Shown piece after piece: positions 16,796 to 25,827 of a DNA stretch of 54,385 bases. The DNA is taken from NCBI RefSeq assembly GCF_000820025.1, contig NZ_CDBI01000011.1, positions 1 to 54,385 on the forward strand, in the 5' to 3' direction. Positions within the stretch are counted from its first letter, which is position 1; every line of letters starts with the position of its first letter. This DNA comes from Aeromonas popoffii. GTDB taxonomy: Bacteria > Pseudomonadota > Gammaproteobacteria > Enterobacterales > Aeromonadaceae. The notes under the pieces are model-generated. The model did not search any database. It saw only the letters and a list, made by a program, of their open reading frames with translations, and was not told where the DNA came from. The translations under genes were made by a program, and so were the position numbers.

Positions 16796-17464
16796 ATGAG
16801 CATTCCAATCCAGTACCTTGAGCTGGAGTCGCTCTATGCCGCCACCCTGGGTCGTGGGATCCGCTCATTGGCGGTGACCTCGGCCGAAGGGGGAGAAGGG
16901 GTCAGCACCATTTGTGAGGCGCTGGCCCGGCGAGCAGAAGCGGATGGGCTCAACACACTGCTGGTGGATCTCAACCTGTATCACCCCGGTCGCCCCGCAA
17001 CCCAGGCCTGGGGGCCCAACGATGTACCGGAGCCGCTGAGTCGGGGCCACTTCCTTGCGGTGCTGCCGGCACCCGGTAAGGATTTGATGGCTTTTCGCAA
17101 CAAGGATACCCTGCGCCAACTGCTGGTTCGCTGGCTCGAACATTATGACGTGGTGCTCTTTGATACTTCCCCCCTCAATGCCCTCAACCGGGGCAATATC
17201 CCGGCAGATCAGGTCTGCGGGGCTTGCGAGGGCGCAGTGCTGGTTGTGTTGGCCGGGGTTACACCGACTGCCATGGTGCAACGTGCCGTGGACAAGTTGA
17301 CCCGGGCCGAGGCCAACCTGATGGGTGCCGTGTTTAACGATCGCCTTAACCCCGGGCTTGCCAGCGAGATCTTGCGTGAGCTCAACCGGCTGCCGAACAA
17401 CCGGCTGACCGAGTGGCTCAAGCGTTGGTGCCGGCGCAGCGCCCTGCTCAATTTCAGGATCTGA
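16796..17464 (+). CDS. BY-kinase-like (CpsD/Wzc-type) P-loop protein with altered Walker A
   Basis: A 222-residue protein with the fold of bacterial tyrosine kinases or ParA/MinD-type ATPases. The Walker A region reads SAEGGEGVST where the family has SxxxGEGKST, so the invariant lysine is a valine (V36). Walker A' is LLVDLNLYHPG (family LLIDxDxRxP) and Walker B is YDVVLFDTSPL. No C-terminal tyrosine cluster is seen (LLNFRI). It may therefore bind nucleotide poorly and act as a structural partner of the membrane co-polymerase encoded at 23987, not as a kinase. It matches the position of sypD. It starts two bases after the export gene. Confidence 0.8.
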   Translation: MSIPIQYLELESLYAATLGRGIRSLAVTSAEGGEGVSTICEALARRAEADGLNTLLVDLNLYHPGRPATQAWGPNDVPEPLSRGHFLAVLPAPGKDLMAFRNKDTLRQLLVRWLEHYDVVLFDTSPLNALNRGNIPADQVCGACEGAVLVVLAGVTPTAMVQRAVDKLTRAEANLMGAVFNDRLNPGLASEILRELNRLPNNRLTEWLKRWCRRSALLNFRI

Positions 17465-17474
17465 GGGAGTGCCT

Positions 17475-18962
17475 ATGGAAGAGTGGTTGCGATCTGCCCC
17501 CGCTACCCTGCAGTCGGTGCGCGAACTGCGCGGCCGCTTGGCACAGGGGTTGGCGCTGTTTCAGGTCCCCTCCCAGGATCAGGCCAACTGGCTCCTCTGC
17601 TTCAGCGAGTTGGCCACCAATGTCGTGCGGTATGCGGAGCCGCCGGCTCACCACCTCTGGCTCACTTTGCAACAGGATGAATCTGGATTAAGTCTTCTGC
17701 TTGACGACGATGGTGGCCCCCAGCCTAACCTCGTTGCGACACAACTACCGGACGAACTGCAGGAGGGGGGGTACGGTCTGGCTCTGGTATACCGGCTGTT
17801 TGATGAGGTGAGCTTTAGCCACCAAGGCAATCGTAATCGCGTGATGTTGCGGGCCCGTGGCTGTGCCAGGCAGGAGCCCGTAGTGGCGGTGATCGACGAC
17901 GACAAGGTGATGCGTACCTTGCTGACCGGGTATCTTCACGGTCAATATCGGGTCGAAAGCTATGCCGATCCTCTCACAGCCCTGCAGGCGCTAGGGCGCC
18001 AGCCCCCGGCTCTGGTGCTCTCCGACATCGAGATGGAGGGTATCGACGGCTTTGGCCTGCGTCAGCAGCTGATGAAGGACCCCAAGATGCGCGGTGTGCC
18101 CTTTATCTTCCTGACCGGTCATCAGGATCAATGGACCCAGAGCAGGGCCGGCGCGCTCGGCATAGATGATTTTTTGACCAAGCCCATCACCAAGCAGGCA
18201 CTGTTGCTGGCTGTCTCCCGGGTGTTGCAACGCTCGGTCCAGCTCAAGTCTCAGTGGGGGGATCAGCTGGATCAGCGGATGACCTCGGCCCTGCGTCCCT
18301 TGTTGCCTGCCAGTCGTATCCATGGTTATCAGCTGGCATTACAGACCCGAGCCGCCGCTGTGGGCGGGGGGGATTTTCTGCTGGTCAGGGAGCGGGTGCT
18401 CTGGCTTGGGGATGTGATGGGGCACGATGCTGAGGCCAAGTTCTTCGCCCACGCCTATGCTGGCTATTTGCGTGGTCTGCTGACGGCCCAAAGCGAGCAG
18501 TGCTCACCCGCCCGGCTGTTGACAACGCTCTCCACTGCCGTCCATAGCGATCCGTTGCTTGGGGCGACCCTGCTCACCACCCTCTGCATTGAACTCGGTG
18601 AAGAGGGATGGGTCCGCTGGGCCAGTGCGGGACACCCGGCGCCCTGGCTAATAGGAACGGATGGGATGCATCAGCTTGGCGTCACCGGGCCATTGCCCGG
18701 CCTGCGACCGGATCCCCATTTCGAAACCTGCGAGCACCGGCTTCTTCCGGGGGAACGTTTGTTGTTCTGGACCGACGGGTTGCTGGAGAGCCGCAATGCT
18801 GTCGAGCGCCAGCAGTGGGAGGTGCAGTTGCAGCAAATCTGCCTTAGCCACGAACCCAACCTGGATCGGTTGACTCAGCGTATCGCCAACTGGTTTGACG
18901 ACAGAGCTGACAGTGCACCGGATGACATGACCCTGCTGCTGATTGCCTGTCCCTCCCCCTGA
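17475..18962 (+). CDS. SypE-like RsbW kinase / receiver / PP2C phosphatase regulator
   Basis: Cytoplasmic 495-residue regulator with three domains in order. An HATPase of the RsbW anti-sigma type (~1-130) has N-box SELATNVVRYAE. A receiver domain (~135-252) has acidic pair D141/D142, phospho-acceptor D184 in VLSDIEMEGIDG, and T214 and K236. A SpoIIE-type PP2C phosphatase (~285-495) has metal ligands in GGGDFLL, LGDVMGHD and PDDMTLL. This exact order is that of V. fischeri SypE, which both phosphorylates and dephosphorylates the STAS protein SypA depending on receiver state. The STAS gene at 13908 is the obvious substrate. I chose the ATG at 17475 (GAGGGAG upstream) over the GTG at 17469. Confidence 0.88.
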   Translation: MEEWLRSAPATLQSVRELRGRLAQGLALFQVPSQDQANWLLCFSELATNVVRYAEPPAHHLWLTLQQDESGLSLLLDDDGGPQPNLVATQLPDELQEGGYGLALVYRLFDEVSFSHQGNRNRVMLRARGCARQEPVVAVIDDDKVMRTLLTGYLHGQYRVESYADPLTALQALGRQPPALVLSDIEMEGIDGFGLRQQLMKDPKMRGVPFIFLTGHQDQWTQSRAGALGIDDFLTKPITKQALLLAVSRVLQRSVQLKSQWGDQLDQRMTSALRPLLPASRIHGYQLALQTRAAAVGGGDFLLVRERVLWLGDVMGHDAEAKFFAHAYAGYLRGLLTAQSEQCSPARLLTTLSTAVHSDPLLGATLLTTLCIELGEEGWVRWASAGHPAPWLIGTDGMHQLGVTGPLPGLRPDPHFETCEHRLLPGERLLFWTDGLLESRNAVERQQWEVQLQQICLSHEPNLDRLTQRIANWFDDRADSAPDDMTLLLIACPSP

Positions 18963-19044
18963 TCCTGTTCTCTCCCAGCCAGGCTGGCCCGTTCTATGCA
19001 ATAACCTGCTGGATGTGGCTTGGGGCCACAAAAGGAGAACATGT

Positions 19045-20046
19045 ATGTTGCCAACACAGCAGGTTTGGCTTGCCATTGATGCCCGTCAGGTCGGCGGGAT
19101 CGAGGTTCACATCACACACCTCGCCAGCGATCTGCTGGCAAGGGGACTGGGGGTCACCATAGTGCTGGTAGCCGACCACGGTATGACCCCTTTTATCGCG
19201 TTGCTCCGGCGGGCTGGGTTGCCATACAGGGTGTGCCGCAACAGCCGGGATTTCATGCGGCAGCTGGCTTGCCAGCCGGGATCCGTTCTGCTTCATACCC
19301 ACGGTTACAAGGCCGGAGTGCTCGGTCGGCTTACCGCCTGGTGTAGCGGCAAGCAGGTCGTTTCTACTTTTCACAGTGGTGATGAAGGGGAGGGCTGGCT
19401 GAAGTTCTACAGTTGGCTGGATCGTCTCACCGCGCGTTTTGCGAAGTGTATTGCAGTCAGTGAGCCAATCGCTCGCAGATTGCCTGTGCCAAGTACGGTG
19501 ATAAGCAACTTTGTGCCCATGCCGACGACTCCGGCATCGGTTGCAGGTAACCGGGTGGCGTTTGTCGGCCGCCTCTCCCCGGAAAAGGGACCAGAAGCGT
19601 TCTGTCAGTTGGCCGCCTTTTGCCCGGATGGGGAGTTTCATCTTTACGGGGATGGCCCCATGAAGAGCGCCTTGTGGCAGCAGTATGGCGATCGCGTGCA
19701 GCTTCATGGCTTTCAAACCATGGCCCATGAGTGGCATAACATAGACCTGCTCTGTATTACCTCCCGTTTTGAAGGACTGCCTTTGGTTGCCCTTGAGGCG
19801 ATGGCTCATGGCATCCCTGTCTGTACCTTTGCGGTGGGCGGCTTGGTTAACCTGATTGATCACAAATCAAATGGTTGGCTGGTAGAGCCCGGCCATGTTC
19901 GTGACATGGCGGAGCTGGTCAACTACTGGCTGCGCAGCGATGAGACGGCTCGTAGCAGAATGAGTCAGGCGGCTCGCAGAACCATTGCCAGGGGTTACAG
20001 CGTGAACCACAGAGTGACCGATATTCTGGCCGTCTACAGTGCCTGA
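19045..20046 (+). CDS. GT4-family glycosyltransferase
   Basis: Cytoplasmic retaining glycosyltransferase of GT-B fold, 333 residues. The N-terminal donor/acceptor half has the glycine-rich DARQVGGIEVHITHLASDLL. The C-terminal half has VAFVGRLSPEKGPEAF (the family VGRLxxxKG signature), FHLYGDGPMKSAL and the E-x7-E motif in RFEGLPLVALEAMAHG. It adds a sugar from a nucleotide-sugar donor to the lipid-linked repeat unit. AAGGAG lies before the ATG at 19045. It is the last gene of the operon that starts with the STAS gene and is followed by a strong terminator. The sugar is unknown. Confidence 0.85.
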   Translation: MLPTQQVWLAIDARQVGGIEVHITHLASDLLARGLGVTIVLVADHGMTPFIALLRRAGLPYRVCRNSRDFMRQLACQPGSVLLHTHGYKAGVLGRLTAWCSGKQVVSTFHSGDEGEGWLKFYSWLDRLTARFAKCIAVSEPIARRLPVPSTVISNFVPMPTTPASVAGNRVAFVGRLSPEKGPEAFCQLAAFCPDGEFHLYGDGPMKSALWQQYGDRVQLHGFQTMAHEWHNIDLLCITSRFEGLPLVALEAMAHGIPVCTFAVGGLVNLIDHKSNGWLVEPGHVRDMAELVNYWLRSDETARSRMSQAARRTIARGYSVNHRVTDILAVYSA

Positions 20047-20125
20047 AGAACGGGTGGTTTTGGCCATAATGCCAGTCAGTTAAGAGAATGTGAGTCCCAA
20101 CCTGAGAGGGATAGGGCCAAAGAGT

Positions 20126-20155
20126 GAGGGAGGCATGATGCCTCCCTCTTTTTAT
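20126..20155 (+). terminator. rho-independent terminator of the STAS-to-GT4 operon
   Basis: Perfect 10-bp stem GAGGGAGGCA/TGCCTCCCTC, 3-base loop, then TTTTTA; about 80 bases after the glycosyltransferase stop. Confidence 0.9.
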
Positions 20156-20250
20156 TGGATACCCGTCAGGGCAGGGGGTTCAGCCAAATGGACTCTTTCA
20201 CCCTGGCGCGGCTCCTGTTATTCAACATTTCAAATATTCAGTCACAATAA

Positions 20251-20597
20251 GAGCCGCTAACAACACAGCTCAACCAAGTGCAGGCAGATAAGGGCACATG
20301 CCTGCGTCTGCAAGCGAGATGGGTATCCAGCGTCGCTCGAAACGCAGACTCCGCTTGCCAAAACCGGCGAGCCACCATGAGTTCGCGCGATGATCCAGAG
20401 TGACGATCCCATCGCGCATTGCGCATTGCTATCGATGCCTCGCCGGCAATGGGAGTCTTGATCCCCCGTCGCCTCCGATAACCACAGCAACGGCGAACGT
20501 CATATCCCTTGTCTGCGGGTAGCTTGTCATGCCGACATCGTGGCCAGCTATGTGGGGCTTGGCATCGTTCGAAGCAGCACAGATTTGTTAGCGGCGC
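20251..20597 (-). mobile_element. collapsed IS5-family element
   Basis: The outer ends are GAGCCGCTAACAA (20251) and TTGTTAGCGGC (20585-20595), inverted to each other. The minus strand contains the C-terminal third of an IS5-group (ISL2-like) transposase in two frames: LPADKGYDVRRCCGYRRRRGI, GIDSNAQ, LWIIARTHGG, then ACALICLHLVELC just before the end. The N-terminal part is missing. It is the same element type as the fragment at 2849-3011. Confidence 0.6.
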
Positions 20598-20786
20598 GAC
20601 ATGCTTACCTGGCGGGCATTATGGCTTTTGCCACTCGTTTTTATGTGATGGGGCATGGTTCCTTGCTATCGGCCGGCCCTGACACCGCTCGTTGCTCAAG
20701 GTGACATGAGCGCCGGCAATATTGATGGGTAGCGATATGACGGCGTTCAAGCCGTCGCCTCGTGCACGACCACGTCGGATGCTTCA

Positions 20787-20816
20787 TAAAAAAGGCCATT
20801 GCAGTGGCAATGGCCT
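20787..20816 (-). terminator. rho-independent terminator of the minus-strand sugar-transferase operon
   Basis: Perfect 10-bp stem AGGCCATTGC/GCAATGGCCT with AGTG loop; on the minus strand it ends in a run of six T. It lies 28 bases beyond the stop at 20845. Confidence 0.88.
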
Positions 20817-20844
20817 GAGGCTGTTGATGAGGTGGGTGGCGGGA

Positions 20845-21480
20845 TTAGCGCCCCTTCTTGCCAACCATGATGGCGATCGTCTTGCCGATGATATGCACAT
20901 CCTGCACCAGCCAGCGCCAGGGATGGAGCAGCGCGACCGAGTAGGCAAGGTCGAACGCGAGCTTGCTGCGCACATCATCCAGCGACTCATCATAGCCCTG
21001 ATTGACCTGAGCCAAACCTGTGATGCCGGGAGCCACCCCATAGGTGCGTTCGATAAAGAAAGGCACTGCCTCTTCCAGCCGGTTAGCGATCCCGGGCCGC
21101 TCCGGACGGGGACCTATCAGAGACATGTCGCCCTTGAGTACGTTGATAAACTGCGGCAGTTCATCGAGCCGGGTTTTGCGCAGAAAGTCACCGCTGCGGG
21201 TGATCCGGCTGTCCCCTTTGCCACACCAGACCGGCCCCGTGGCCGCTTCGGCGTCGGCGCGCATGGTGCGAAACTTGATCATGAAAAACAGTTCGGTATG
21301 GCTTTCGTGGCTGCGTCCGATCCGCAACTGGCGAAAGAACACCGGACCCGGGCTATCCAGCCGGATAGCCAGCATGATCAAGGGCCACAGCGGCAGCGTT
21401 AACAGCAGGCCGAGACTGGCACCCACCAGATCCATGATGCGTTTGATCACCAGTGTTGCTGTTGGAATTGGGTGTTTCAT
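20845..21480 (-). CDS. initiating sugar-phosphate transferase (undecaprenyl-phosphate, WcaJ/SypR-like)
   Basis: Monotopic membrane enzyme that places the first sugar-1-phosphate on undecaprenyl phosphate. It has 211 residues with only the catalytic bacterial sugar-transferase domain, as in the small PglC type. Landmarks: one hydrophobic re-entrant helix (KRIMDLVGASLGLLLTLPLW), SPGPVFFRQLRIGR, FFMIKFRTM, LRKTRLDELPQFINVLKGDM (catalytic DE pair), SLIGPRPERP and GITGLAQVNQG. The ATG at 21480 is preceded by AGGAGAG and overlaps the previous stop by four bases. It is the last gene of a three-gene operon and corresponds to sypR in order and type. Confidence 0.92.
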   Translation of the reverse strand: MKHPIPTATLVIKRIMDLVGASLGLLLTLPLWPLIMLAIRLDSPGPVFFRQLRIGRSHESHTELFFMIKFRTMRADAEAATGPVWCGKGDSRITRSGDFLRKTRLDELPQFINVLKGDMSLIGPRPERPGIANRLEEAVPFFIERTYGVAPGITGLAQVNQGYDESLDDVRSKLAFDLAYSVALLHPWRWLVQDVHIIGKTIAIMVGKKGR

Positions 21481-22670
21481 GCTGCTCTCTCCTGTGTGGT
21501 GGGGTGTACCAGCATCCGCAGGCCGTAGCGCAGGGTGCCGATGCCGTTGTACCAATGTCCGAGTACCAGATAGTGGATCTTGCGAAACAGAGTGGGCCAG
21601 CTGTACAGGGGGGTCAGATGGATTAACGTGACCAGCAGATACCCCAGCAGTTGCAGCACCAGCAGCGCCTGAAACAGCATGGATTGCGTTGCCAGCGGAA
21701 TCGCACACAGCCACAGCAGTGTCAGGCACAGGGGCATCAGTACCCGTAGTCCCTTGCCACTGGCAAAGTTGAATGCGACCCAGCCAAATCTGGGGTGCAG
21801 CAGAGGCAGCAGGCGTAGCAGCTGCTGTGTGTTGCCAGCACCGATACGCTTGCGCCGTTGGGCTTCCAGCAGGGCATCGGATACCTCGAGCTCCAGGGCT
21901 GAGCAGCGATTGTCATAGACCGCCTTGTATCCCTTGGCGATGGCCATCATCGGCAGCATGAAGTCATCGTTGATGGTATCTGCGGCCAGCGGGGTGAGGC
22001 ACTCCCGACGCATCATGTAAAATGCCCCGTGGGCGCCCAGCATGCTGCCAAGGGCTGATTCGCACAGCTTGATCTGGCTCTGGTAGTGCCAGTAGCTCTC
22101 TTCCCCTTGGGAACCGGGCTGCCAGAAGCGATAAGCCTCGCCCACTACCCCGATCTCTGGGTCCTGAAAATGGGCGACCGCCAACAGCAAGCTGTCTATG
22201 GGGAGTAGGGCAGAGACATCGGTGAGGGCCACAAGATCGCTTTCAATATGGGTCATTGCCTCGTTGAGTACCGCCACCTTGCCGCGATTGCAGGGGTGGT
22301 CGAACAGACGGATGTGCAACTGCTGCAGTGCAGGATCGCCTAACTGGCAGAGGGCTATGGGGTAGCTCTCATCACTGCAGCCATCAAAATGCAGATGGAT
22401 GGAGAGTTTGTTGGCCGGATAGTCGAGACTGGCAAGATTCTGCAACTTGGCCGCCAGGGTCGCCGCCTCGTTGTAGATGGGCATCACCAGGGTAATGGTC
22501 GGCAGCGCGGCGTCGCTGGCCTCGGCCTTGAAGCCACGTTGCACCGGGAGCGGGGGGGTGACCCGCCCACCTGCGCGCTTGCCAACATATTTCAGCAGCA
22601 GGGGGTAGCCGACATGGTGGTAGACCACCAAAGCTGCACATAGCCAGAACAGGATCATTATCCACACCAT
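21477..22670 (-). CDS. membrane GT2-family glycosyltransferase (SypQ-like)
   Basis: Processive-type family 2 glycosyltransferase, 397 residues: an N-terminal membrane anchor (MILFWLCAALVVYHHVGYPL), GT2 catalytic domain and about three C-terminal helices. Motifs: TITLVMPIYNEAATLAAKL, HLHFDGCSDESY, NRGKVAVLNEA, LVALTDVSALL (metal-binding D), INDDFMLPM (base ED/DD), and EAQRRKRIGAGNTQQL in place of the usual QxxRW. It polymerises or extends sugar chains at the inner membrane. It lies 32 bases downstream of the preceding GT4 gene, in the order found for sypP-Q-R. Confidence 0.88.
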   Translation of the reverse strand: MVWIMILFWLCAALVVYHHVGYPLLLKYVGKRAGGRVTPPLPVQRGFKAEASDAALPTITLVMPIYNEAATLAAKLQNLASLDYPANKLSIHLHFDGCSDESYPIALCQLGDPALQQLHIRLFDHPCNRGKVAVLNEAMTHIESDLVALTDVSALLPIDSLLLAVAHFQDPEIGVVGEAYRFWQPGSQGEESYWHYQSQIKLCESALGSMLGAHGAFYMMRRECLTPLAADTINDDFMLPMMAIAKGYKAVYDNRCSALELEVSDALLEAQRRKRIGAGNTQQLLRLLPLLHPRFGWVAFNFASGKGLRVLMPLCLTLLWLCAIPLATQSMLFQALLVLQLLGYLLVTLIHLTPLYSWPTLFRKIHYLVLGHWYNGIGTLRYGLRMLVHPTTQERAA

Positions 22671-22702
22671 GGGATACTCCTTTGTCGAAGGTTACCGTCA
22701 GT

Positions 22703-23818
22703 TCAACGGACGTACAGCGCTTGATAGGCATGAGCCATCTGGCTCAAACTGCCTTGCTCGCAGACAAATGCTCTGGTGGCTGCGCGCAGGCCACAAGACT
22801 TGAGCAACCCTTGTGCCAGAAGTTGAGCCAGTCGGATGGGATCGCGTTCTTCTAGCAACTGGCCGCTCGCTGGACAGACGATATCTGCCGCCGCGCCCAC
22901 CGCACTCATGACCACGGGGACGCCACAGGCCTGGGCCTCCAGCACGCACAGGGGCATCCCTTCTGCCAGCGAGGGGAGGCAGAAGAGATCCAGCCCCTGG
23001 TAGAAGCGGGGCATCTGCTCGACCAGACCGAGAAAGTGGACCCGATGGGCGATCCCCAGCTGTTGGCACTGCTGCTGCAATGCATTTTGCAAACTGCCCA
23101 CCCCGGCCAGTGCAAGATGCACCTCATCGGGCAGTGTGGCCATGGCGTCCAGCAGCAGGGCGTGGCCCTTGACGGTTTCGAGGCGGGCGGCGCAGCCGAT
23201 GAGCCGGACGCCGAGCGGCAAGCCCAGGGTCTGGCGAGCCAGCTCGCTGGCGCCGGGCGTAAAACGCTGCTCATCGATGCCGTTGGGGATCACCAATGGG
23301 GTCAGCTTGCCGAGCCTTGCCTGCAACTGATTGGCGACCGGGATGGCGTCGGCCACCAGGATAGGCCGGAAGGCATGCAGCCCAAGGCCTGCGAGCCTGC
23401 GTTGACGAGGATCGTCCAGATACCAGGCGTCATGTTCGGTATGCACCAGGGTTGGCACCCGGGCCAGCCGGGTGGCGAGTCCGCCATAGAGCAGAGGGCC
23501 CAGATGATGGGTGTGTACCGCTGACGGGCGCAGCTTGCGCAACAGACGGATGAGACGATAGAGGGTGGCGGGCGACCAGCCGGCTGGCTTGTCCAGGCAG
23601 TGGATCCCCTCGGCAAAGGGACGCAGGGCTGGCCAGGCTGCCAGCAGCGTGTCTTTTGTGCCCTCCAGTGAGATGATGTGCATGGGCTGGTGGCACTCGT
23701 TGGCCTGGCTGAGGTTGAGCACCATGGTTTCCAGTCCCCCGGGTTGCAGGTGCTGGACGATTTGCACGATGGCGGACTGTAGGGATACTGAAGGGGCTGG
23801 TGAAGTGAGCATTTGCAT
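22703..23818 (-). CDS. GT4-family glycosyltransferase (SypP-like)
   Basis: GT-B-fold glycosyltransferase, 371 residues from the ATG at 23818, which has AGGAGA six bases upstream. Features: VQHLQPGGLETMVLNLS (nucleotide-sugar glycine loop), VHTHHLGPLLYGGLATRL, NGIDEQRF, GCAARLETVKGHALLLDA, LALAGVGSLQNAL and the E-x7-E motif SLAEGMPLCVLEAQACG. It is the first gene of a minus-strand operon and is divergently transcribed from the chain-length gene at 23987; opposed sigma-54 promoters lie between them. Substrate sugar unknown. Confidence 0.88.
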   Translation of the reverse strand: MQMLTSPAPSVSLQSAIVQIVQHLQPGGLETMVLNLSQANECHQPMHIISLEGTKDTLLAAWPALRPFAEGIHCLDKPAGWSPATLYRLIRLLRKLRPSAVHTHHLGPLLYGGLATRLARVPTLVHTEHDAWYLDDPRQRRLAGLGLHAFRPILVADAIPVANQLQARLGKLTPLVIPNGIDEQRFTPGASELARQTLGLPLGVRLIGCAARLETVKGHALLLDAMATLPDEVHLALAGVGSLQNALQQQCQQLGIAHRVHFLGLVEQMPRFYQGLDLFCLPSLAEGMPLCVLEAQACGVPVVMSAVGAAADIVCPASGQLLEERDPIRLAQLLAQGLLKSCGLRAATRAFVCEQGSLSQMAHAYQALYVR

Positions 23819-23869
23819 GGTGTTCTCCTGTCCTGAATGGAGCACGCCTTCGCCCCGTAGCGGTGACTA

Positions 23870-23885
23870 TGCGAATCCTGTACCA
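23870..23885 (-). promoter_or_regulatory. candidate sigma-54 promoter of the GT4-GT2-sugar transferase operon
   Basis: The minus strand reads TGGTAC, 5 bases, TCGCA, with the obligatory GG-N10-GC spacing; 52 bases upstream of the ATG at 23818. It is back to back with a stronger promoter at 23931 on the other strand. Confidence 0.5.
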
Positions 23886-23929
23886 ACACTGGTCGGGGGC
23901 GTATGAGAATTGTGCCCGCTTTCTATCTA

Positions 23930-23946
23930 CTGGCACCGCCCTTGCA
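23930..23946 (+). promoter_or_regulatory. sigma-54 promoter of the chain-length gene
   Basis: CTGGCAC, 5 bases, TTGCA: a full match to the -24/-12 consensus, 41 bases before the ATG at 23987. It is the best of the set in this locus. Confidence 0.8.
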
Positions 23947-23986
23947 TTTGATTGTATGCCTTAGCCGTCTTGTCGGGAGTGACATC

Positions 23987-25378
23987 ATGCCAACCCAGTT
24001 TTACTACAACCTCTACATCATTCTCTTCGCCGCCTGGCGGCGCCGCTATCTGATCCTGATGCCCATCTTGATCATGCCGCTGGTGGGGGGGGCGATCGGT
24101 CTGATGACCCCAAAGATGTACGAGAGCCGCACCACCTTTATGGTGCCGCAGGACTCCAATCAGGCCTCGACCCTCAAGGACCTCCTCACCCAGGAGAGCC
24201 TTAAAGATCGCTTTGCTGTATTGGAGGCCATGCTGCGTAGCCGCTATGTGATGGACGGGGTAGCGCGGGATCGGGGGCTGGTGAATGACGACACGCCTCC
24301 CGCCAAGCGCGATGCCATCATGGATTGGCTCTCCACTTCGGTGTCTATCCAATTGATCGGAGACGAAGTGATCGAGCTAAAGGTCAAGGCTGACTCCGCC
24401 GCCAACAGTGCCGGCCTGCTCGAGGCCATCTCGCGCCGTTTCTTTTTCAACCTGCTCAACAAGGGACGTCAGTCAGCCGAGTCCTCCGAGCGTTTCCTGC
24501 AAAGCCAGCTCGACAGCCGTCGCACTGAGTTGCAGGGGGCCGAGCAGTCGCTGGCCGACTTCAAACGTGAGCACGCCAGCGCCCTGCCAGCGCAGCAAAA
24601 TGCCAACGCTGCACGGTTCTATGGTCTCAAGGATCGTTACGCCGAGAGCCAGCTCCAGCTGCAACAGGCCAAAGCCCAGGTTGAGCAGTTATCCCTTGGT
24701 CAGCAAGGGCCTATGGCTCGCAGCCTTGAGGAGAAACTGCAGCAGATGCAGACCGAACTGGCGCTGCTGCGGGTACGTTACAGCGACGAACACAGCCAGG
24801 TGCAGACGCTGCTCTACCAAATTGGCCAGTTACAGCAGGAGCTGACGCGGCTCAAGAGCAAGCCTGACGCAGCCATAGGGCCCGAGTGGGAACAGGCCAA
24901 GCGACAGCTGGCCGAGGCTGAGCAGAACGTCGCCGGTTTGCAGGCGCAACTCAACGAACTGACCGGGGTAGTGGATTCCCAAGGGGATACGGAGCGCCAG
25001 CTGGCGGAGCTGGAGCGTGACCTTGAGGTCAAGCGCACCCTCTATCAGGATCTGCTGCTGCGCTACGAGAAAGCCAAGGTGACCGGGGCGCTCGGCAGCT
25101 TCGAGCCTGGCGAACGGATCAAGGTCATCGACAAGCCGTTTGCGCCTGGCAAACCGAGCAACTACCCGCTTTGGTTGTTTCTGGTCGCCGGTGTGGTGGG
25201 GGGGCTGGGGCTTGGCTGTGGTCTGGCCTTGCTGACCGAGCTGGCGGATACCAGCCTGCGTCGCGCCGATCAGTTGGCAAACCTGGTCAATGCGCCTGTG
25301 CTAAGCCGGATCCCCTATTGCGAGCCCGCACAGGGCTATCCAGCCAGCAGTGCTGGTCAGGTACTGCCATTGGCATAA
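23987..25378 (+). CDS. Wzz/Wzc-type polysaccharide co-polymerase (SypO-like)
   Basis: Inner-membrane chain-length protein, 463 residues. TM1 is near the start (YLILMPILIMPLVGGAIGLM). The large periplasmic domain contains a long coiled coil (SSERFLQSQLDSRRTELQ through EQLSLGQQ and the ELTRLKSK/VAGLQAQL blocks). The proline-rich PCP motif FAPGKPSNYPLWLF leads into TM2 (VAGVVGGLGLGCGLALL). It has no kinase domain of its own; the separate ATPase-like gene at 16796 may partner with it. I chose the ATG at 23987 (GGGAG upstream) over the earlier in-frame 23903, which lies upstream of the sigma-54 promoter. Confidence 0.88.
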   Translation: MPTQFYYNLYIILFAAWRRRYLILMPILIMPLVGGAIGLMTPKMYESRTTFMVPQDSNQASTLKDLLTQESLKDRFAVLEAMLRSRYVMDGVARDRGLVNDDTPPAKRDAIMDWLSTSVSIQLIGDEVIELKVKADSAANSAGLLEAISRRFFFNLLNKGRQSAESSERFLQSQLDSRRTELQGAEQSLADFKREHASALPAQQNANAARFYGLKDRYAESQLQLQQAKAQVEQLSLGQQGPMARSLEEKLQQMQTELALLRVRYSDEHSQVQTLLYQIGQLQQELTRLKSKPDAAIGPEWEQAKRQLAEAEQNVAGLQAQLNELTGVVDSQGDTERQLAELERDLEVKRTLYQDLLLRYEKAKVTGALGSFEPGERIKVIDKPFAPGKPSNYPLWLFLVAGVVGGLGLGCGLALLTELADTSLRRADQLANLVNAPVLSRIPYCEPAQGYPASSAGQVLPLA

Positions 25379-25443
25379 GAGCCGGGCTGATAGCCGCGAA
25401 GGCTGGCGCAATGCCAGCCATCCTGAACTTGCATATTCCTGTT

Positions 25444-25468
25444 AAGGCCTCGTGATGAGGCCTTTTTT
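25444..25468 (+). terminator. rho-independent terminator after the co-polymerase gene
   Basis: 8-bp stem AAGGCCTC/GAGGCCTT, 5-base loop, T-run; 66 bases past the stop at 25378. It isolates this gene from the AT-rich insert that follows. Confidence 0.88.
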
Positions 25469-25827
25469 ATAAGGTGTAGTCAGCTTCTTGGCCAGCTACG
25501 CCATTTGATATGGTTTGCATAGAGCGCCATGCAGTTGTGTTTATAAATATGAGGTTTGGTGGCACATTTTAATTCCGTTTCTTGACTGTGGTTTTACGCA
25601 GTGATACAACTGGAACCAGTGTCCGGCGTTGATAATACACTTATAAATCAGGCGCCGGTTGGTAATGCAGTGATTTTAAAATTATTTATTGGTTGTGATG
25701 ACGAGTGGTGGGGTGGAGTTAGATTAAATGTGTTACTAACATGTTAATGGCGTCAGCAATGTAATTGCTATTATGTGCTTTATTGTATCTAATTAAAAAC
25801 TTTATCATATATGTTAGGGGTAATATA

